61,007 nt of DNA from an uncultured Muribaculaceae bacterium (GTDB taxonomy: Bacteria > Bacteroidota > Bacteroidia > Bacteroidales > Muribaculaceae), in contig CAJUIT010000019.1 in assembly GCA_910586565.1 (NCBI GenBank), positions 1-61,007 of the forward strand. The letters are read 5' to 3'. Each line of letters starts with the position of its first letter. The stretch's first letter is position 1. The notes under the pieces were generated by a model. That model saw only the letters and a list, made by a program, of their open reading frames with translations, did not search any database and was not told the origin of the DNA. A program made the translations under genes and the position numbers. Of this stretch, positions 41,287-50,433 are shown piece by piece.

Positions 41287-41781
41287 ATGAAAAAATTATT
41301 CATCTGCCTGCTGGTATTGGCAGGATTCGCATGCGTCACAGCTTGCGGTGGCGATGAACCGGAACCTGCAAAGACAAGCAATTCATCGTCAACATCATCA
41401 ACTTCGGCAAAAGTTTCCAAACCCTCCTACAGCAAGGATCTCACCACAACCGACAAGGATGGTTTTTCAATCCGCATGCGGTTCAAAACCGGGGGTGACA
41501 AGGAGTCGAATCTAAGCGCTACCGTGCATTGGAAGGCTTATTCCTCAAAACCGTCGTCGAAACCCTCAAAGTCGGCGCTGACAAAGAGCGAAAGCATGCG
41601 TCAATATGGTGCGGCTACCTATCACAACACCGGTTCGAAAAAAGGCATGACCGAGAGCATTGTGTTCGACAAATCGCATGCCGGCTATAGCGGAGGCACC
41701 TATATCTACTACTATGTGGAATGCCGAAACTGCAAGGGGAGTGCTGAATCATCGGTGTACTATGCTATAGTTAAGCGATGA
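41287..41781 (+). CDS. Small lipoprotein with Ser/Thr-rich linker
   Basis: A 164-residue lipoprotein (lipobox VTACGG, Cys20) with a Ser/Thr-rich linker and a domain of about 110 residues ending in YIYYYVECRNCKGSAESSVYY. No family is recognised. The ATG at 41287 gives a normal signal (MKKLFICLLVLAGFACVTAC); an in-frame start 33 nt earlier is unlikely. It begins 36 nt after the zinc-finger gene and shares the Ser-rich style of its neighbour. Confidence 0.72.
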   Translation: MKKLFICLLVLAGFACVTACGGDEPEPAKTSNSSSTSSTSAKVSKPSYSKDLTTTDKDGFSIRMRFKTGGDKESNLSATVHWKAYSSKPSSKPSKSALTKSESMRQYGAATYHNTGSKKGMTESIVFDKSHAGYSGGTYIYYYVECRNCKGSAESSVYYAIVKR

Positions 41782-41782
41782 T

Positions 41783-41820
41783 TTTAATCTTGAACTAAGA
41801 TTAAATAACTAAGATTAAAT
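41783..41820 (+). repeat. 14-bp tandem duplication with small hairpin
   Basis: AACTAAGATTAAAT occurs twice head to tail (41793-41806 and 41807-41820). TTTAATCTT just upstream can pair with AAGATTAAA. It lies between two lipoprotein genes and could attenuate transcription. Confidence 0.5.
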
Positions 41821-41834
41821 AAAAGTAGAAGATT

Positions 41835-42710
41835 ATGTTGAAAAAGTGCCTTAAATGGCAGAATGTGCTTTTGCTGGTTGCGGCGCTTGCAGCCGGCTCA
41901 ATGCTGGTTGCCTGTGGCGATGATGAAGCCGACGAACCTGAAATGGAGGATTGGGAGGAAGGTGGCGAAACCGGAAACTATGACCGGTTCAAGTCGACTT
42001 ACGACAAACTTTTCGGCACTGTGTGGGCGCTGCAGGAAACCAGGCTCTACAGTTCTGACGGCAGCTACCGTTATCCTGCGAATTTCAGTTCTTGTGCAGG
42101 CGAGACAATCACTTTCTCGAATGAAAAAACAGGAGGGAATGCCTATAAGTTTTATACCTCGCTCTACTCGGGATATGGCTTGTGGATGATAACTGACGAC
42201 GGTGAGTTGCTCATGACGTTGTCAGGAGGTTCTAACAGTGCTACAGCCGCTCAAAATGGAATGTTCTCGGTTACGTTTGGCATCGGAGGTGAAATTACCA
42301 CATTGAGTTCATCTACTTTGAAATTCAAGCGGACTTTTGATTCCGGAGGCTACTACGTTTATACCTATGTGAGGGCAGGCAGCTCAACGGGAGGTAGCGG
42401 CGGTTCCGGTTCAGGGAGTAGCTATGAGAAACCCGATGTTGATTTTTATGATTACACCCCCTACGGGCAAACGGGATTGAAAATCCAATACCGCATTTAC
42501 AATAATAATAAGGCAAACGTGACCTCGGCGAAGATTTACTACGGCACATCATCCCCCTCGAGGAGTGTCAACGCAACAGTGTCGAGCAACTATATCACCG
42601 CTAACATCACCGGGCTCAAGGCCGGAACAACCTATTATGTGAAATGCACAGCCACGGGGAGCGGTGGTTCTACAACGACCTCAACAACCCGAGTGTCGAC
42701 GAATTATTAA
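41835..42710 (+). CDS. Lipoprotein with lipocalin-like and fibronectin III-like parts
   Basis: A 291-residue lipoprotein (lipobox LVACGDD, Cys27) with an acidic linker, a domain of about 130 residues that resembles lipocalin-like proteins of Bacteroides (GTVWALQETRLYSSDGS), a Gly/Ser linker near 185-200 and a fibronectin III-like C-terminus (ITGLKAGTTYYVKCTATGSGG). It is probably on the cell surface or in the periplasm. The ligand is unknown. Confidence 0.72.
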   Translation: MLKKCLKWQNVLLLVAALAAGSMLVACGDDEADEPEMEDWEEGGETGNYDRFKSTYDKLFGTVWALQETRLYSSDGSYRYPANFSSCAGETITFSNEKTGGNAYKFYTSLYSGYGLWMITDDGELLMTLSGGSNSATAAQNGMFSVTFGIGGEITTLSSSTLKFKRTFDSGGYYVYTYVRAGSSTGGSGGSGSGSSYEKPDVDFYDYTPYGQTGLKIQYRIYNNNKANVTSAKIYYGTSSPSRSVNATVSSNYITANITGLKAGTTYYVKCTATGSGGSTTTSTTRVSTNY

Positions 42711-42740
42711 CTGTGTGAAAAAACTAATTAGAATATTGCA

Positions 42741-43181
42741 ATGAAAAAAGTTTTTAATTGGCGATGGCTGCTGATGATTGTGGCGGCCGTGGCAATGGGA
42801 GTGTCGTTCGCAGCATGCGGCGACGATGATGACAAGAACAGTGATGAACCCGGTGGAGGAGAAGATATTATCTCCGGAACCCCTGCCGAGAAACTGATTG
42901 GCGTGTGGGCATGTTATGACGATAGCTACGATGAGTATGAGTACTACCGTTTCAACGCCGACGGCACCGGATTCATGAGCGGTGAGGATGCCCGCGGCAC
43001 CGGGGGTGAATGGTTCATTTCCTACCGCGTGCGTTACTCCGAGCGCGACGATGCCTACTACCTTGACATCCTGTGGGAAGAGGGCAGCTACTGGGATGAG
43101 GAAGTCGAGGTGGATTTCTACTCCTCAAATGTGATATATTTCAACTGGGGGAGTGGTTGGTATTCGCTTCACAAGCGCTGA
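42741..43181 (+). CDS. Small lipocalin-like lipoprotein
   Basis: A 146-residue lipoprotein (lipobox FAACGDDDD, Cys26) with an acidic linker and a domain from about 50 (KLIGVWACYDD) to the end that resembles the lipocalin-like fold of its neighbour. It carries many aromatic and acidic residues. It is the last of seven genes and lies 30 nt behind the previous one. No further gene occurs in 43182-43654, which holds two family A repeats and a terminator. Confidence 0.7.
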   Translation: MKKVFNWRWLLMIVAAVAMGVSFAACGDDDDKNSDEPGGGEDIISGTPAEKLIGVWACYDDSYDEYEYYRFNADGTGFMSGEDARGTGGEWFISYRVRYSERDDAYYLDILWEEGSYWDEEVEVDFYSSNVIYFNWGSGWYSLHKR

Positions 43182-43213
43182 TTCAACTTCCTGCTACAGT
43201 GTATAACACATTG

Positions 43214-43341
43214 GAGGGTGTGTCATAACGGTTCGTCCGGGTCGTCGCTTGCGGGATTCTGTCTCGGTCACGTACTTAAGTACGCTCCCATCGACTTCAC
43301 CCACAAGCTCCTACCGGCCAAACCGTTCTGACAGCATCCTC
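43214..43341 (-). repeat. Interspersed repeat family A, copy 3 (inverted)
   Basis: 128 bp in opposite orientation to copies 1 and 2. Its core CGTACTTAAGTACG is a perfect 14-bp palindrome. It is separated from copy 4 by 21 nt that resemble the flank of copy 1. Confidence 0.8.
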
Positions 43342-43362
43342 TCCATCCGGGTCAAAACAAGT

Positions 43363-43488
43363 CGGTGTGTCATAACGGCTCGTCCGTGTCGTCGCTTGCG
43401 GGATTCGGTCTCGGTCACGTACTTCAGTACGCTCCCATCGACCTCATCCACAAGCTCCTACCGGCCAAACCATTCTGACAGCACCCTC
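43363..43488 (-). repeat. Interspersed repeat family A, copy 4 (inverted)
   Basis: 126 bp in tandem with copy 3, with the core CGTACTTCAGTACG. The left end is slightly changed (GTCGGTGTGTCATAACGG). The pair lies before a terminator-type hairpin, as copies 1 and 2 do on the other strand. Confidence 0.8.
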
Positions 43489-43505
43489 CCTGCCAAGGTC
43501 TAAAA

Positions 43506-43536
43506 GGCGATGTGTCAAGAATTTTGACACACCGCC
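43506..43536 (+). terminator. Terminator behind the lipoprotein cluster
   Basis: GGCGATGTGTCAA and TTGACACACCGCC pair with one mismatch, followed by ATTTTTTG. It shares the GTGTCAA core. Confidence 0.75.
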
Positions 43537-43618
43537 ATTTTTTGTGCTGCGGCTAATTTTTGTTGGCGGAGAGTGAAAATTTTGGCGGAAAGAATGCCGG
43601 TTTGTGGCGGAGATACAT

Positions 43619-43626
43619 TATTTTTG
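43619..43626 (+). promoter_or_regulatory. -7 element before ftcD
   Basis: TATTTTTGC 29 nt upstream of the ftcD start. A TTTG at 43601 is only 14 nt away, too close for the consensus, so the promoter is tentative. Confidence 0.4.
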
Positions 43627-43654
43627 CAAAAAACATAGTGTTTATCTTACGACC

Positions 43655-45349
43655 ATGAAGGAAAGACTGATTGAGTGTGTGCCCAACTTCAGCGAGGGGC
43701 GCGACAAGGAGAAAATCAACCGCATTGTTGAATCAATCACGGCTGTAGAGGGTGTGAAACTGCTTGATGTCGACCCCGGCGAAGCCACCAACCGAACGGT
43801 TGTGACCTTTGTCGGCACTCCCGAGGCGGTGGTTGAAGCCGCTTTTCAAGGCGTGAAAAAGGCTCAGGAGCTGATTGACATGCGCCACCATCACGGAGCG
43901 CATCCGCGCATCGGCGCCACCGACGTGCTTCCGCTGATTCCTGTTTCGGGGATAACGCTTGAAGAATGCGCAGAGCTTGCCCGCGAACTTGCCAAGCGCA
44001 TTGCAACGGAGCTTGAGGTGCCCACCTACTGCTATGAAGCGGCGGCATTCACTCCGCAACGCAAAAATCTGGCGGTGTGCCGCAAGGGGGAATATGAGGC
44101 GCTGGCCGAACGTGCCGACAAGGATGGGGAGGCTCCCGACTTCGGAGCGCGCCCGTTTGATGAGAAGATGGCCCGCAGCGGTGCCACGGTTGTGGGCGCG
44201 CGCGATTTCCTCATTGCCGTGAACTTCAATCTCAACACCACTTCAACGCGCCGTGCCAACGCCATAGCATTCGACGTGCGCGAGAAGGGGCGCCCCATGC
44301 GTCAGGGCCCGTCGGTCACCGACAAGCCTGTGGTTGATGAGAACGGCAAGACCGTGATGATTCCCGGCACGCTCAAAGGCACCAAGGCCATAGGGTGGTT
44401 TATTGATGAATATGGCATCGCGCAGGTGTCGATGAACATCACCGACATAGCCACAACTCCGTTGCATGTGGCCTTCGACGAGGTGTGCCGCGCTGCGGCA
44501 GCCCGCGGTGTGCGCGTCACCGGCACCGAAATTGTGGGGCTTGTGCCTCGCCGAACCCTTATCGAGGCCGGTAAATATTTCCTCCACAAGCAGCAGCGCT
44601 CGGCCGGAATCGCCGACGACGAAATCATTCGCATCGCGGTGAAGTCGATGGGGCTCGATGAGCTGAAGCCATTCGTCACCTCCGAAAAAGTGATAGAGGA
44701 TATGGTAGCCCCCGCTCAGGGGAACAAACTGGTGGATATGACCTGCCGCGGTTTCGCGTTTGAGACCGCAAGCGAATCGCCCGCTCCCGGCGGCGGCTCA
44801 ATCTCGGCTTACATGGGAGCGCTCGCAGCCGCCCTCGGCACAATGGTTGCCAACCTGTCGGCTCACAAGCCCGGTTGGGACGACCGCTGGGAGGAGTTCA
44901 GCCGTCAGGCCGAAGAGGGTCAGGCTCACCTCAAGGAATTGCTCGCGCTCGTCGACGAAGACACGGCAGCGTTCAACCGCATCATGGATGCCTTCAAGCT
45001 CCCCAAAGGAACCGATGAGGAGAAAGCCGCCCGCTCGGCCGCCATTCAGGATGCCACCCGCTATGCCACCGAGGTGCCCTTGCGCACCATGAAAGCCTCG
45101 TTCGCAATCTTCCCGCTGTTGAAATCGATGGCCGAAACCGGCAACCCCAATTCGGTTAGCGATGCCGGGGTGGGGGCGTTGGCCGCCCGTAGCGCAGTGC
45201 TCGGAGCCTATCTCAACGTGCGCATCAACGCCGCAGGGCTGAAGGACCGCGCCGTAGCCGATGCCATGCTTGCCGAGGCTGCACGGATTGCCGCCGAAGC
45301 CGAAGCCGCCGAAAAGGAAACTCTCGCCGTTGTGGAGACTAAACTCTGA
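43655..45349 (+). CDS. ftcD: Glutamate formimidoyltransferase / formimido-THF cyclodeaminase
   Basis: A 564-residue fused enzyme. The N-terminal part (about 1-330, ECVPNFSEGRD, HHHGAHPRIGATD) moves the formimino group from formiminoglutamate to tetrahydrofolate. The C-terminal part (about 350-555, PAPGGGSISAYMGALAAALG) releases ammonia, giving methenyl-THF. The fused form also occurs in animals, whereas many bacteria use separate genes. The ATG at 43655 (MKERLIECVPNF) is chosen because earlier codons run into the promoter. It heads the histidine-degradation genes and precedes hutU by 61 nt. Confidence 0.96.
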   Translation: MKERLIECVPNFSEGRDKEKINRIVESITAVEGVKLLDVDPGEATNRTVVTFVGTPEAVVEAAFQGVKKAQELIDMRHHHGAHPRIGATDVLPLIPVSGITLEECAELARELAKRIATELEVPTYCYEAAAFTPQRKNLAVCRKGEYEALAERADKDGEAPDFGARPFDEKMARSGATVVGARDFLIAVNFNLNTTSTRRANAIAFDVREKGRPMRQGPSVTDKPVVDENGKTVMIPGTLKGTKAIGWFIDEYGIAQVSMNITDIATTPLHVAFDEVCRAAAARGVRVTGTEIVGLVPRRTLIEAGKYFLHKQQRSAGIADDEIIRIAVKSMGLDELKPFVTSEKVIEDMVAPAQGNKLVDMTCRGFAFETASESPAPGGGSISAYMGALAAALGTMVANLSAHKPGWDDRWEEFSRQAEEGQAHLKELLALVDEDTAAFNRIMDAFKLPKGTDEEKAARSAAIQDATRYATEVPLRTMKASFAIFPLLKSMAETGNPNSVSDAGVGALAARSAVLGAYLNVRINAAGLKDRAVADAMLAEAARIAAEAEAAEKETLAVVETKL

Positions 45350-45410
45350 CCGCGCGTAGCTGAAACTATCTGCACTCAATTTTAACCCCCATTCCCCCAC
45401 TGATAAAACA

Positions 45411-47435
45411 ATGACTCTCACAGAATTTCAACAGGATATAATCAACGGCATCCCCGCCGAACTTCCCGAAGCACCGGCCTACGATGCCAATGTGAACCAT
45501 GCCCCGCGGCGCAAGGATATCCTCACTCCCGAGCAGAAGAAACTCGCCATCCGCAACGCACTGCGCTATTTCGAGCCGCGCCATCACGCCGTGCTCGCGC
45601 GGGAGTTTGCCGATGAGCTTCACCGCTACGGCCGCATTTACATGTACCGCTTCCGTCCTGCCTATGAGATGAAAGCACGCAGCATCGACGATTATCCGGC
45701 CCGCAGCCGCAAGGCAGCCGCAATCATGATGATGATTCAGAATAACCTCGACCCCGCTGTGGCGCAGCATCCTCATGAGCTGATAACCTACGGGGGGAAC
45801 GGCGCCGTGTTCCAGAACTGGGCGCAGTATCGTCTGGCAATGCAATATCTCTCGCAGATGACCGACGAGCAGACCCTTGTTATGTACTCGGGGCATCCCC
45901 TCGGCCTGTTCCCGTCGCATAAAAACGCTCCCCGCGTGATTGTGACCAACGGCATGGTTATCCCCAACTATTCAAAGGCCGACGATTGGGAGCGCATGAA
46001 CGCAATGGGTGTGAGCCAGTACGGGCAGATGACTGCAGGTTCATATATGTATATCGGTCCGCAGGGAATCGTTCACGGAACAACAATCACCGTGCTCAAT
46101 GCAGCCCGCAAACGTCTCACCGGCGGGCGCACCGACATAGGGGGGATGCTGTTCGTTACCGCCGGTCTCGGCGGCATGTCGGGCGCGCAACCCAAGGCCG
46201 GCAACATCGCAGGTGTGGTGAGCATCACGGCTGAAATCAACCCCAAGGCTGTGGAGAAGCGCAAGGCGCAGGGTTGGGTGGATGAGGTTTACACCTCGCT
46301 TGACGAGCTTATCCCCCGTGCGCTTCGTGCTATGGAAAGCAAGGAAACCGTGTCGCTCGCCTATCAGGGCAACGTGGTTGACCTGTGGGAACGACTGGCA
46401 GCCGACAACATCGCAGTTGATTTGGGCAGCGACCAGACTTCGCTCCACAACCCGTGGGCCGGTGGATACTATCCCGTGGGGCTTTCATGTGAGGAATCGC
46501 AGCGCATGATGGCCGATGAACCCGAGGAATTCCGCCGCCGCGTTCAGGAGTCGCTGCGCCGTCAGGTAGCAGCCATCAACAAGCTCGCCGACCGTGGAAT
46601 GTACTTCTTCGACTATGGCAACGCCTTCCTGCTCGAATCGTCGCGCGCCGGTGCCGACGTGATGAAAGCCGACGGCTCGTTCCGCTATCCCTCCTACGTT
46701 CAGGATATTATGGGTCCGCTTTTCTTCGACTACGGTTTCGGGCCGTTCCGATGGGTGTGCACCTCGGGCAAACCCGAGGATCTGGCGGTTACCGACCGTC
46801 TGGCAGCCGAAGTGCTCGACGAGATGCTCTCAACCGCTCCCGCCGACATCCGCGGGCAGCTCGAAGATAACCTCCATTGGATTCGCAAGGCCGAGGAAAA
46901 CAAACTCGTTGTGGGTTCGCAGGCGCGCATCCTCTATGCCGACAGCGAGGGGCGCATAAAGATTGCCAAGGCATTCAACGATGCCATAGCGCGCGGCGAA
47001 ATCTCCGCTCCGGTGGTGCTCGGGCGCGACCATCACGATGTGTCGGGTACCGATTCCCCTTATCGCGAGACATCCAACATCTACGACGGTTCTTCGTTCA
47101 CAGCCGACATGGCCGTGCAGAACGTAATTGGCGACTCCTTCCGCGGCGCCACATGGGTGTCAATCCACAACGGTGGCGGCGTTGGCTGGGGTGAGGTTAT
47201 CAACGGCGGTTTCGGCATGGTAATCGACGGTTCTGCCGAGGCCGACCGCGCCATCGGCGAGATGTTGCTGTGGGATGTGAACAACGGCATTGCGCGTCGT
47301 TCGTGGGCCCGCAACAAGGGTGCCGTTGATGCCATCAAACGCGAGATGGAGCGCACCCCGCTGCTTAAAGTCACCCTCCCCAATTTCGCCGACGACGATG
47401 TTGTTGACGAAGCTCTCAACGCAGCTCTCAAATGA
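45411..47435 (+). CDS. hutU: Urocanate hydratase, long form
   Basis: A 674-residue urocanase that adds water to urocanate to form imidazolonepropionate, using tightly bound NAD. The family words GGNGAVFQNWAQY, MYSGHPLGLFPS and TAGSYMYIGPQGIVHGT are present. It is about 120 residues longer than the common bacterial enzyme and near the length of animal urocanase, as is usual in Bacteroidetes. It lies between ftcD and hutH on one strand. Confidence 0.97.
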   Translation: MTLTEFQQDIINGIPAELPEAPAYDANVNHAPRRKDILTPEQKKLAIRNALRYFEPRHHAVLAREFADELHRYGRIYMYRFRPAYEMKARSIDDYPARSRKAAAIMMMIQNNLDPAVAQHPHELITYGGNGAVFQNWAQYRLAMQYLSQMTDEQTLVMYSGHPLGLFPSHKNAPRVIVTNGMVIPNYSKADDWERMNAMGVSQYGQMTAGSYMYIGPQGIVHGTTITVLNAARKRLTGGRTDIGGMLFVTAGLGGMSGAQPKAGNIAGVVSITAEINPKAVEKRKAQGWVDEVYTSLDELIPRALRAMESKETVSLAYQGNVVDLWERLAADNIAVDLGSDQTSLHNPWAGGYYPVGLSCEESQRMMADEPEEFRRRVQESLRRQVAAINKLADRGMYFFDYGNAFLLESSRAGADVMKADGSFRYPSYVQDIMGPLFFDYGFGPFRWVCTSGKPEDLAVTDRLAAEVLDEMLSTAPADIRGQLEDNLHWIRKAEENKLVVGSQARILYADSEGRIKIAKAFNDAIARGEISAPVVLGRDHHDVSGTDSPYRETSNIYDGSSFTADMAVQNVIGDSFRGATWVSIHNGGGVGWGEVINGGFGMVIDGSAEADRAIGEMLLWDVNNGIARRSWARNKGAVDAIKREMERTPLLKVTLPNFADDDVVDEALNAALK

Positions 47436-47511
47436 GAGTATTTCGATAAAAAAGATTTTAACAGCCACATAAATCCGGCATTGATTATAAACTAAAACAA
47501 AATATTTAGTC

Positions 47512-48999
47512 ATGGAAGTTCACCATATAAGCTCTGATTGGTTGAGCATCAACAGAGTTGAAGAGATTGTTGAAAAAGGCATGAAACTTGCATTGAGCGA
47601 CGGGGCACGCGAAAAAATCGACCGCTGCCGCAAGTATCTCGATGAAAAGATGCTCACACAAAAAGAGCCTATCTATGGAATAACTACCGGTTTCGGTTCG
47701 CTCTGCAACATTTCCATCGACGCCACTCAGCTCTCGGAGTTGCAGCGCAATCTGGTGATGTCGCATTCGTGCAGCATCGGTGAACGTGTGCCGTCGGATG
47801 TGGTGAAACTCATGTTGCTTACAAAAATCCAGTCGCTCAGCTACGGGCACTCGGGTGTGCAGCTCGCCACTGTTGAGCGATTGGTTGATTTCTACAACAA
47901 CGATATTCTCCCCCTTGTCTACCGCCAGGGTTCGCTGGGGGCATCGGGCGACCTCGCACCGCTCGCCAATCTGTCGCTGCCGCTCATCGGCTTGGGTGAG
48001 GTGGAGTTTCATGGCGAGGTGATGCCTGCCGCGGAAATGCTCTCGCGCATGGGGTGGGAACCGATTTCGCTCCGTTCGAAGGAGGGGCTGGCGCTGCTCA
48101 ACGGCACGCAGTTTATGTCGTCGTTCGGAGTGTGGAGCGTAATCGAGGCCCGCAAACTCAGCCGTTGGGCCGACAAGATAGCCTCGCTGTCGCTCGACGC
48201 TTTCGACGGTCGCATCGAACCGTTCATGCCACAGATTCAGCAGGTGCGCCCCCATCCAGGGCAGATTGCAACGGGTGAGGCTGTGCGCGGTTATCTGGCG
48301 GGTAGCGAGCTGATAGCGCGACCCAAGAAGCATGTGCAGGATCCCTATTCGTTCCGTTGCGTTCCGCAGGTGCACGGAGCCGCCAAAGACACCATCGAGT
48401 ATGTGGCGCGGGTGCTTGAAACTGAAATCAACAGTGTCACCGACAATCCCACCATCTTCCCCGACGACGATGTGGTGATTTCGGCCGGTAATTTCCACGG
48501 CGAGCCTATCGCGCTGCCGATGGATTTCCTTGCCGTTGCGCTCTCCGAGCTTGCCAATATCTCAGAACGCCGCACCTACAAGCTGATTGCCGGCGTGAGG
48601 GAACTCCCCTCGTTCCTCGTGGCCAACCCCGGTGTGAACAGCGGATTCATGATTCCACAGTATGCCGCGGCATCAATCGTGAGCCGCAACAAGGGGCTGT
48701 GCTGGCCTGCATCGTGCGATTCAATCCCCTCGTCGCAGGGGCAGGAGGACCACGTGTCGATGGGTTCCAACGCCGCCACAAAACTATATGAGGTCGTTGG
48801 CAACACCCGCAGGGTGCTCGCCATCGAACTTTTCAACGCCGCGCAGGCGCTTGAGTTCCGCCGTCCGCTCAAATCGTCGCCTGTAATCGAGGCGATGGTG
48901 GCCGACTATCGTCGCGAGGTGCCGTTTATCGAGAACGACACCGTGATGTATCCCCTCATCAACCGTTCAATCGACTTTATCTGCAACACCGCGATATGA
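47512..48999 (+). CDS. hutH: Histidine ammonia-lyase
   Basis: A 495-residue lyase that removes ammonia from histidine, giving urocanate, the first step of the pathway. The Ala144-Ser145-Gly146 triad in GSLGASGDLAPLANLSL forms the MIO cofactor. YGITTGFGSL near the start and the C-terminal SMGSNAATKLYEV are typical. The stop overlaps the hutI start by 4 nt, so the two are translated together. Confidence 0.97.
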   Translation: MEVHHISSDWLSINRVEEIVEKGMKLALSDGAREKIDRCRKYLDEKMLTQKEPIYGITTGFGSLCNISIDATQLSELQRNLVMSHSCSIGERVPSDVVKLMLLTKIQSLSYGHSGVQLATVERLVDFYNNDILPLVYRQGSLGASGDLAPLANLSLPLIGLGEVEFHGEVMPAAEMLSRMGWEPISLRSKEGLALLNGTQFMSSFGVWSVIEARKLSRWADKIASLSLDAFDGRIEPFMPQIQQVRPHPGQIATGEAVRGYLAGSELIARPKKHVQDPYSFRCVPQVHGAAKDTIEYVARVLETEINSVTDNPTIFPDDDVVISAGNFHGEPIALPMDFLAVALSELANISERRTYKLIAGVRELPSFLVANPGVNSGFMIPQYAAASIVSRNKGLCWPASCDSIPSSQGQEDHVSMGSNAATKLYEVVGNTRRVLAIELFNAAQALEFRRPLKSSPVIEAMVADYRREVPFIENDTVMYPLINRSIDFICNTAI

Positions 49000-50234
49000 A
49001 ACTGCTGACAAACATCGGGGCTCTTGCCGGCGTAGACCGCTCAGGCATCAAGCTGCGCCGCGGTGATGAGATGGCCGAGTTTCCGTTGCTTCGGGATGCA
49101 TGGCTGCTTGTTGACGGCGAGCGCATTGCCGCTTTCGGTGAAATGGCCGAACTCTCCGGGCGGGAATTCGGAGCGGTTGAAACTGTTGACATGCAGGGAG
49201 GATGGGTGTTCCCGTCGTTTTGCGACTCCCACACCCACATTGTCTATGCCGGTAACCGTGCAGGGGAGTTCATCGACAAAATCAACGGACTGAGCTATGA
49301 GGAGATTGCCGCCCGAGGTGGTGGCATCCTCAATTCGGCCGACCTGCTTCACCGCACATCGGAGGATGAGCTGTTCCGCCAGGCAATGGAACGGGTGGGG
49401 GAGATGATTGCCAAAGGCACCGGAGCCGTGGAAATCAAAAGCGGCTACGGGCTCACTGTTGAGGATGAACTGAAAATGCTCAGGGTGATAAGGCGCATAG
49501 CACAATCTGTGCCGGCAGTTGTGAGATCAACATTTTTAGGGGCACATGCCGTGGGGAGAGCCTACGTGGGTCGGCAGAGTGAATATGTCGACCTTGTGTG
49601 CAACGAGATGATTCCCGAGGTGGGGTGTGAGAAGCTGGCCGATTATATTGATGTGTTCTGCGACAAGGGTTTCTTCACACCTGCCGAAACAGCCCGCATG
49701 CTCGAAGAAGCGGCGAAATGGGGAATGAAACCAAAGATTCATGCCAACGAGCTTGATGTGTCGGGTGGTGTGCAGGTGGGTGTTGCCCACGGTGCAGTTT
49801 CGGTTGACCATCTTGAGCGCACCACCGAAGTGGAGATTGAGGTGTTGAAAAACTCCTCAACAATCCCCACCGTCCTCCCCGGGGCATCGTTTTTCTTAGG
49901 GATGCCCTACGGAAACGCCAAGGGGATGATTGCCGCAGGGCTTCCTGTGGCTCTCGCGTCAGACTATAACCCCGGCTCCTCCCCGTCGGGCGACATGAGG
50001 TTTGTGGCATCATTGGGGTGCATCAGGATGAAGCTCCTGCCCGAGCAGGCATTGAATGCCGCCACCATCAACGGTGCGGCCGCAATGGAGGTGGCCGGTG
50101 ATGCCGGTTCTATCGCCGTTGGAAAGCTTGCCAACTTCTTTGTCACCGCCCCCCTTCCGTCGTTGGCATTTCTGCTCTATGCCTACACAACCCCGCTGAT
50201 AACCCAAGTGTGGCTACGCGGCATGCGTCAGTAA
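48996..50234 (+). CDS. hutI: Imidazolonepropionase
   Basis: A 412-residue amidohydrolase that opens imidazolonepropionate to formiminoglutamate. The metal ligands are in DSHTHIVYAGNR, and HANELDVSGGVQVG and ALASDYNPGSSPSGD are family words. With hutH, hutU and ftcD all four steps from histidine to glutamate are present. No dedicated regulator of the pathway is in view. A terminator follows after 23 nt. Confidence 0.97.
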   Translation: MKLLTNIGALAGVDRSGIKLRRGDEMAEFPLLRDAWLLVDGERIAAFGEMAELSGREFGAVETVDMQGGWVFPSFCDSHTHIVYAGNRAGEFIDKINGLSYEEIAARGGGILNSADLLHRTSEDELFRQAMERVGEMIAKGTGAVEIKSGYGLTVEDELKMLRVIRRIAQSVPAVVRSTFLGAHAVGRAYVGRQSEYVDLVCNEMIPEVGCEKLADYIDVFCDKGFFTPAETARMLEEAAKWGMKPKIHANELDVSGGVQVGVAHGAVSVDHLERTTEVEIEVLKNSSTIPTVLPGASFFLGMPYGNAKGMIAAGLPVALASDYNPGSSPSGDMRFVASLGCIRMKLLPEQALNAATINGAAAMEVAGDAGSIAVGKLANFFVTAPLPSLAFLLYAYTTPLITQVWLRGMRQ

Positions 50235-50257
50235 TAATCTAAGTAACTATTAAAAAG

Positions 50258-50287
50258 AGCGCGTGTCGATTTGCTTCGACACGCGCT
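50258..50287 (+). terminator. Terminator of the hut genes
   Basis: AGCGCGTGTCGA-TTTGCT-TCGACACGCGCT, a 12-bp stem with only a weak T-rich tail. Confidence 0.7.
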
Positions 50288-50364
50288 TCTGTGTTTGTTG
50301 ACTGTCGTTGCAGGCCACGCAGTGGCGGTGCAGCGATTTGTTTGTTTCTCTGAGTTTTTAGTTG

Positions 50365-50433
50365 TTAGCAGTTGTAGCTTTCTGAAGCTTTGGTGAAGTA
50401 CCATTTCGCTGCTCGTTTGATAAGTGTTATCAT
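50365..50433 (-). CDS. Possible 22-residue peptide
   Basis: A tiny frame, MITLIKRAAKWYFTKASESY plus NC, with an amphipathic, basic look. It lies in the 576-nt gap between hutI and the rubrerythrin gene, which otherwise has only a terminator and a promoter. No promoter is obvious. It may be chance; support is only its peptide-like composition. Confidence 0.2.
   Translation of the reverse strand: MITLIKRAAKWYFTKASESYNC

Noticed and set aside
43214..43503. 84-codon plus-strand frame over the tandem family A copies
   Set aside because: It is translation of the repeat; the same repeat elsewhere lies in other frames with stops.
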